Source of the DNA: Botryosphaeria dothidea
Taxonomy: Eukaryota; Ascomycota; Dothideomycetes; Botryosphaeriales; Botryosphaeriaceae
Direction: 5' to 3'
NCBI GenBank assembly: GCA_011503125.2
Contig: WWBZ02000062.1
Span: 1,302,001-1,366,000 of the forward strand
DNA: 64,000 nucleotides
Below the pieces are notes generated by a model. It was not told the DNA's origin. It did not search any database and saw only the letters and a program-made list of their open reading frames with translations. Position numbers and translations under genes: made by a program. Of the stretch, positions 60,890 to 64,000 are shown piece after piece (position 1 is the stretch's first letter; each line of letters starts with the position of its first letter).

Positions 60890-61239
60890 CTATTTTTCTC
60901 TTCTAGAAAGAATAAGTTTCCTAAGAGCTAAAGGGTCGAGGTTTTAAAAAGTACTTCTAGTAGAAATAGTTAAATACTACCGTTTCTTAAATAGAATTAT
61001 ATAGTTTCTAAGTAAGTTTAGAGTAACCTTCCTAGCGGATAAGATACTAGTAAGTTTCTTTACGAATCCGAATATTAAGAAGTTCTTTAATTAGCTATTC
61101 TTCTTCGCTATTAATAATAATAGATAGTAGTAGGGCTTAACGTTAGCCTAGTAGAAGATTCTCTACTACTAGTTTAAGAAGAAAGACGTTAAAGATAGAA
61201 TATAATCGAACGGAGGTAGGAAGATTAAGTTTATATATA
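60890..61239 (-). pseudogene. Gypsy family C, chromodomain end of pol, second copy
   Basis: Collinear with 5103-5453 and interrupted at the same internal position (after the TATATATA run) by a LINE B in the same orientation. Only the 3' end of the element is in the window. Confidence 0.75.
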
Positions 61240-64000
61240 TAGATAGATAGATAGATAAATTTATTTCTTCCCGATATAGTTCCCTTACGGGTCTATGCGG
61301 GGCTAGCTATCTATAGTTATTTTACACGAGGGGGAAAACCTTTTCGCCTGGCAAAAACCCCTCCTCTCTCTCTAGGCATACTATCCTATACTAGTTCTTA
61401 TTTTTCCTTCTTACTAGTAGCGGCTACTATAGTAGCCCTATATTTATCTACTAGACCTATCTCTTTAGTCCTTATCCTCGTAGTTATCCGGGTCCTAGTA
61501 GTCCTAGTAGTCCTAGTTATCCTCCTAGTTCCTCTTCCTAGTTATCTTTCTATATTAGTTCCCTTACTAGGCTAAATTACTTAAGTAGCCCTAGGCGTAA
61601 GAACTAGTCTATTACTACTTTAATCCCCTTCTTTATTAAGAGAAGGAAGTAGTAGTCCGTGGTCCCTACCCTTTAGAGTATCTATACCCTGCTCTATTAG
61701 AAGTAGGGGTAGAAGAGGAGGATATACTTTAGAGTTTATCTATGCTAGCCGTATAGATAGGTAGGACTAGGGTACCCTAGTACCTTGCGCCTTAAGAGGA
61801 AGTCCTCTAGTCTAATATACTCTATACGTAGTAGGATAGCGAGTGTGCTCTATAGCTTGGATAGTTCGCTATAGATTTATCTAATTTTTGGGTTCTACTA
61901 TATGCTTTAGGCTACTAGCTTATCTTATCTTCCCTAGCTAGTAGACTTTGTCTATCTCTCCTTCCACTTATTCCTATATACTATACGTAGCTTCGTTCGC
62001 TTCGGGAGACTCTAGTAGGTAGAGGGGCAGTAGTTAAGAAGTAAGTTTACCTTTTTTCTAAGTAGGGTTCTTCTAGTAGGGCTAGTAGCGCCTCTAGTAC
62101 TTAGAGTAGCCCGAGCTATCTATTTAATACTCTAGTAAGTTTTCTCTACTACTATCGCGACTAGGCTATCCCTAGCTCTAATAGCCTAGGCTAGTACTAG
62201 TTCGTCTAGGTGTAGTAAGAGTAGGGGAATCCCTATCTTATACTCTAAGGTTTATATACTAGTTGACTTATACGCCCCTAAGATAGTGCGTAGGCACTAG
62301 TTTTAGATCTTCTTTAGTGGCTAGATAGTTGTTTTTCTCTATCCTAGGATTCCCTCTAGGGTATACTATACCCTATAGCCGTAGGTAAGGACTAGCCTTA
62401 CTACGGCCGTATAGATATAACGGGCTTTAGTAAATAAGGCTTCCTAGGTAGACGCCGCGAGTCTAGAGAGAGATATGTACTATTTAATTACCTTAGCTCC
62501 TATTTCCCTAATATAGGGTCCCTATCTAAGCTTATTATCTACGTAAACTCCTAGAATCTTAATTATAGGCTCTAGGCATCTAGCAAATCTAGGGATACGG
62601 ATCTCTACTACTATATTAAATCTCCTTAGTTTCCTTATAAAATAAATAAGGTAATACTTATCGGGCGAGAAAGCTAACCCGTAGGTAGCTGCCTAGTGCT
62701 CGTAAATTTAATATGCCCCCTTTAGTATCCTATAGTTCTATTCTATAGATCTACTAAAGGTTAGAATATTAGTATTATCGACGAATCTAAGGGGGAAGGT
62801 ATTGCCTCTGCGTAGCTATATAAGTAGGTTAGATATAAAGAATAGGTAGAGTATCGGCGATAGTAAGGATCCCTAGGGAATCCCGGTTAAGGTCTAGATT
62901 AGTAGACTAGTAAAGTCTCTAAAGGATAGCTAAGTAGTACGGTCCTATAGAAAGGATCGGGTAAATCTTTCTATCTATTCTAGGAGTTTTACTATCCTTA
63001 TATTATAGAGAAGCCTTCTATAAGATACGTGGTTATATACTCCCGAGATATTTAGGCTAAGGACTAAAGCTACTAGCCCTAGGTCTTATACCTAGATAGT
63101 ATAGATCTATTCTATAAGTAGGTTAAGAGCTGCTACTACGGATTTATTTCTCCTAGCTCCTATCTATATATTAGAGAGTAGGCCGTATACTTTAGTAGCC
63201 TAGGAGATTCTATCTACTATAATTCTCTTAAGTAGCTTTCCTAGCGTATTAAGTAAAGTAATCGGCCTAAATAACTTAGCTTTAGTATAGTCGTCCCTCT
63301 ATAGTTTCCTAAGGACTACGGTAATAGAGCTTTTAAACTACCTAGGGTAGTATCTAAGTACGAGGCATCTCTAGAAGAGCCTAGTAAGAAGTCCCCTTAG
63401 TATCTTAGCGTATTACTTTAGGAACCTATTAGTAATCTTATCTAGGCCTAGTGCCTTATCTAGGGGAAGCTTCTTAATAGTATAGAGGACCTACTCTTTA
63501 GTAAGGTCTTAGGGAATCTCTACTAGTACTAGGTATATATACCTATCTAGATCTAAGAGGTCGGTAGCCCTAGGAGGTAGGAAGAACTAGTTAGTAAGGA
63601 TTTCTACCTTAGACTAGTTATCGTAATATAGTTATTTATCTACTCCCTAGAGGGGTAGGAACTAAGGTAGGGCTAGAGGTTCTAGTGCCCTTATTCTTGC
63701 CTACTTTAAGAGCTTCTAGAGTATAGATAGGTCCGAAGTAATCTTAGCTACTATTCTGCGCTATACTTTTATTCTATCTCTTCTAATCTACCTCTTCTTA
63801 CTATTAGTAATAGTTTAGTATACTACCTAGTCCTCCTCCCTTCCTATAGCCGTCTACTTCTTTCTAGCTACTCTAGCCTAGTATACTAGGTCCGAATACT
63901 CCTTTATCTATTATATAGAGGCCTAGGGCGAGGGTCTCGCTACTAGAATAGTCTCCTAGATTATTCTTTAGATAGCCTTCTAGAGTAGTATAGTAAAGTA
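61240..64000 (-). mobile_element. LINE family B, runs off the window end
   Basis: The tail starts at 61240. The 3' UTR, C-terminal zinc region (near 61750-61800), RT (antisense of FVDD near 62780) and the region between endonuclease and RT follow to 64000. RIP is milder than in 57669-60571 (tg and ca survive at 61740-62000). The 5' end lies outside the window. Confidence 0.85.

Overview
The window looks like a repeat-rich block of a filamentous ascomycete (Pezizomycotina) genome. About 54 of 64 kb is nested retrotransposon sequence in which CpA and its complement TpG have been almost emptied into TpA. This is the signature of repeat-induced point mutation (RIP): degenerate reading frames dense with TAG/TAA, YLDD turned into YLDN, and LTR ends TG...CA turned into TA...TA. 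One ordinary, non-RIPped island (about 47.37-57.29 kb) lies inside it, and both edges are sharp.

Layout of the left arm (1-47.37 kb). 1-1282: 3' end of a Ty3/Gypsy chromovirus (family A) with its LTR, inserted in a minus-strand LINE (family B, 1283-2690), itself inserted in a tRNA-derived SINE (2691-3014) that sits in a minus-strand Copia element (3015-4784). 4785-6570: second Gypsy family (C, minus) carrying a truncated LINE B. 6571-10749: LINE B with a ~965-bp deletion of its reverse-transcriptase core. 10972-11584: full SINE with 13-bp target-site duplication (TSD). 11820-17074: Copia (+) interrupted by a 5'-truncated LINE A with 13-bp TSD. 17075-22966: LINE B minus fragment, then LINE B plus. 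23231-34103: LINE A (minus; ORF1, endonuclease, RT, RNase H) split by a complete Gypsy A (26201-32007, 387-bp LTRs, TSD TAAAG). 34116-41772: remains of a third Gypsy family (D, minus) with an antisense zinc-finger/coiled-coil ORF, a full SINE (15-bp TSD) and a full LINE B. 41773-47371: LINE B plus copy lying between two minus LINE B fragments.

Gene island. It holds a hAT-type MITE with 8-bp TSD, a decayed PIF1-like helicase fragment, a frameshifted RNase H pseudogene, an intact three-exon SAM-dependent methyltransferase (minus), and, divergently transcribed from it, an intact six-exon NACHT-ankyrin STAND protein of 1,208 aa (my gene model). An old LINE C-terminal relic follows. Only the methyltransferase and the STAND gene look functional.

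Right arm (57.29-64 kb): an unidentified RIPped AT-rich block, two minus-strand LINE B copies, a solo Gypsy A LTR (TSD AAATA) and a second Gypsy C fragment.

The recurring story is a LINE/SINE partnership. LINE B and the tRNA-headed SINE share a 3' region ending in AAATTTATCTATCTATCTAT, and both tend to insert where TATA-like sequence follows that tail. The STAND gene is the only plausible immune/allorecognition gene in the window and is flanked on both sides by RIPped heterochromatin-type DNA.
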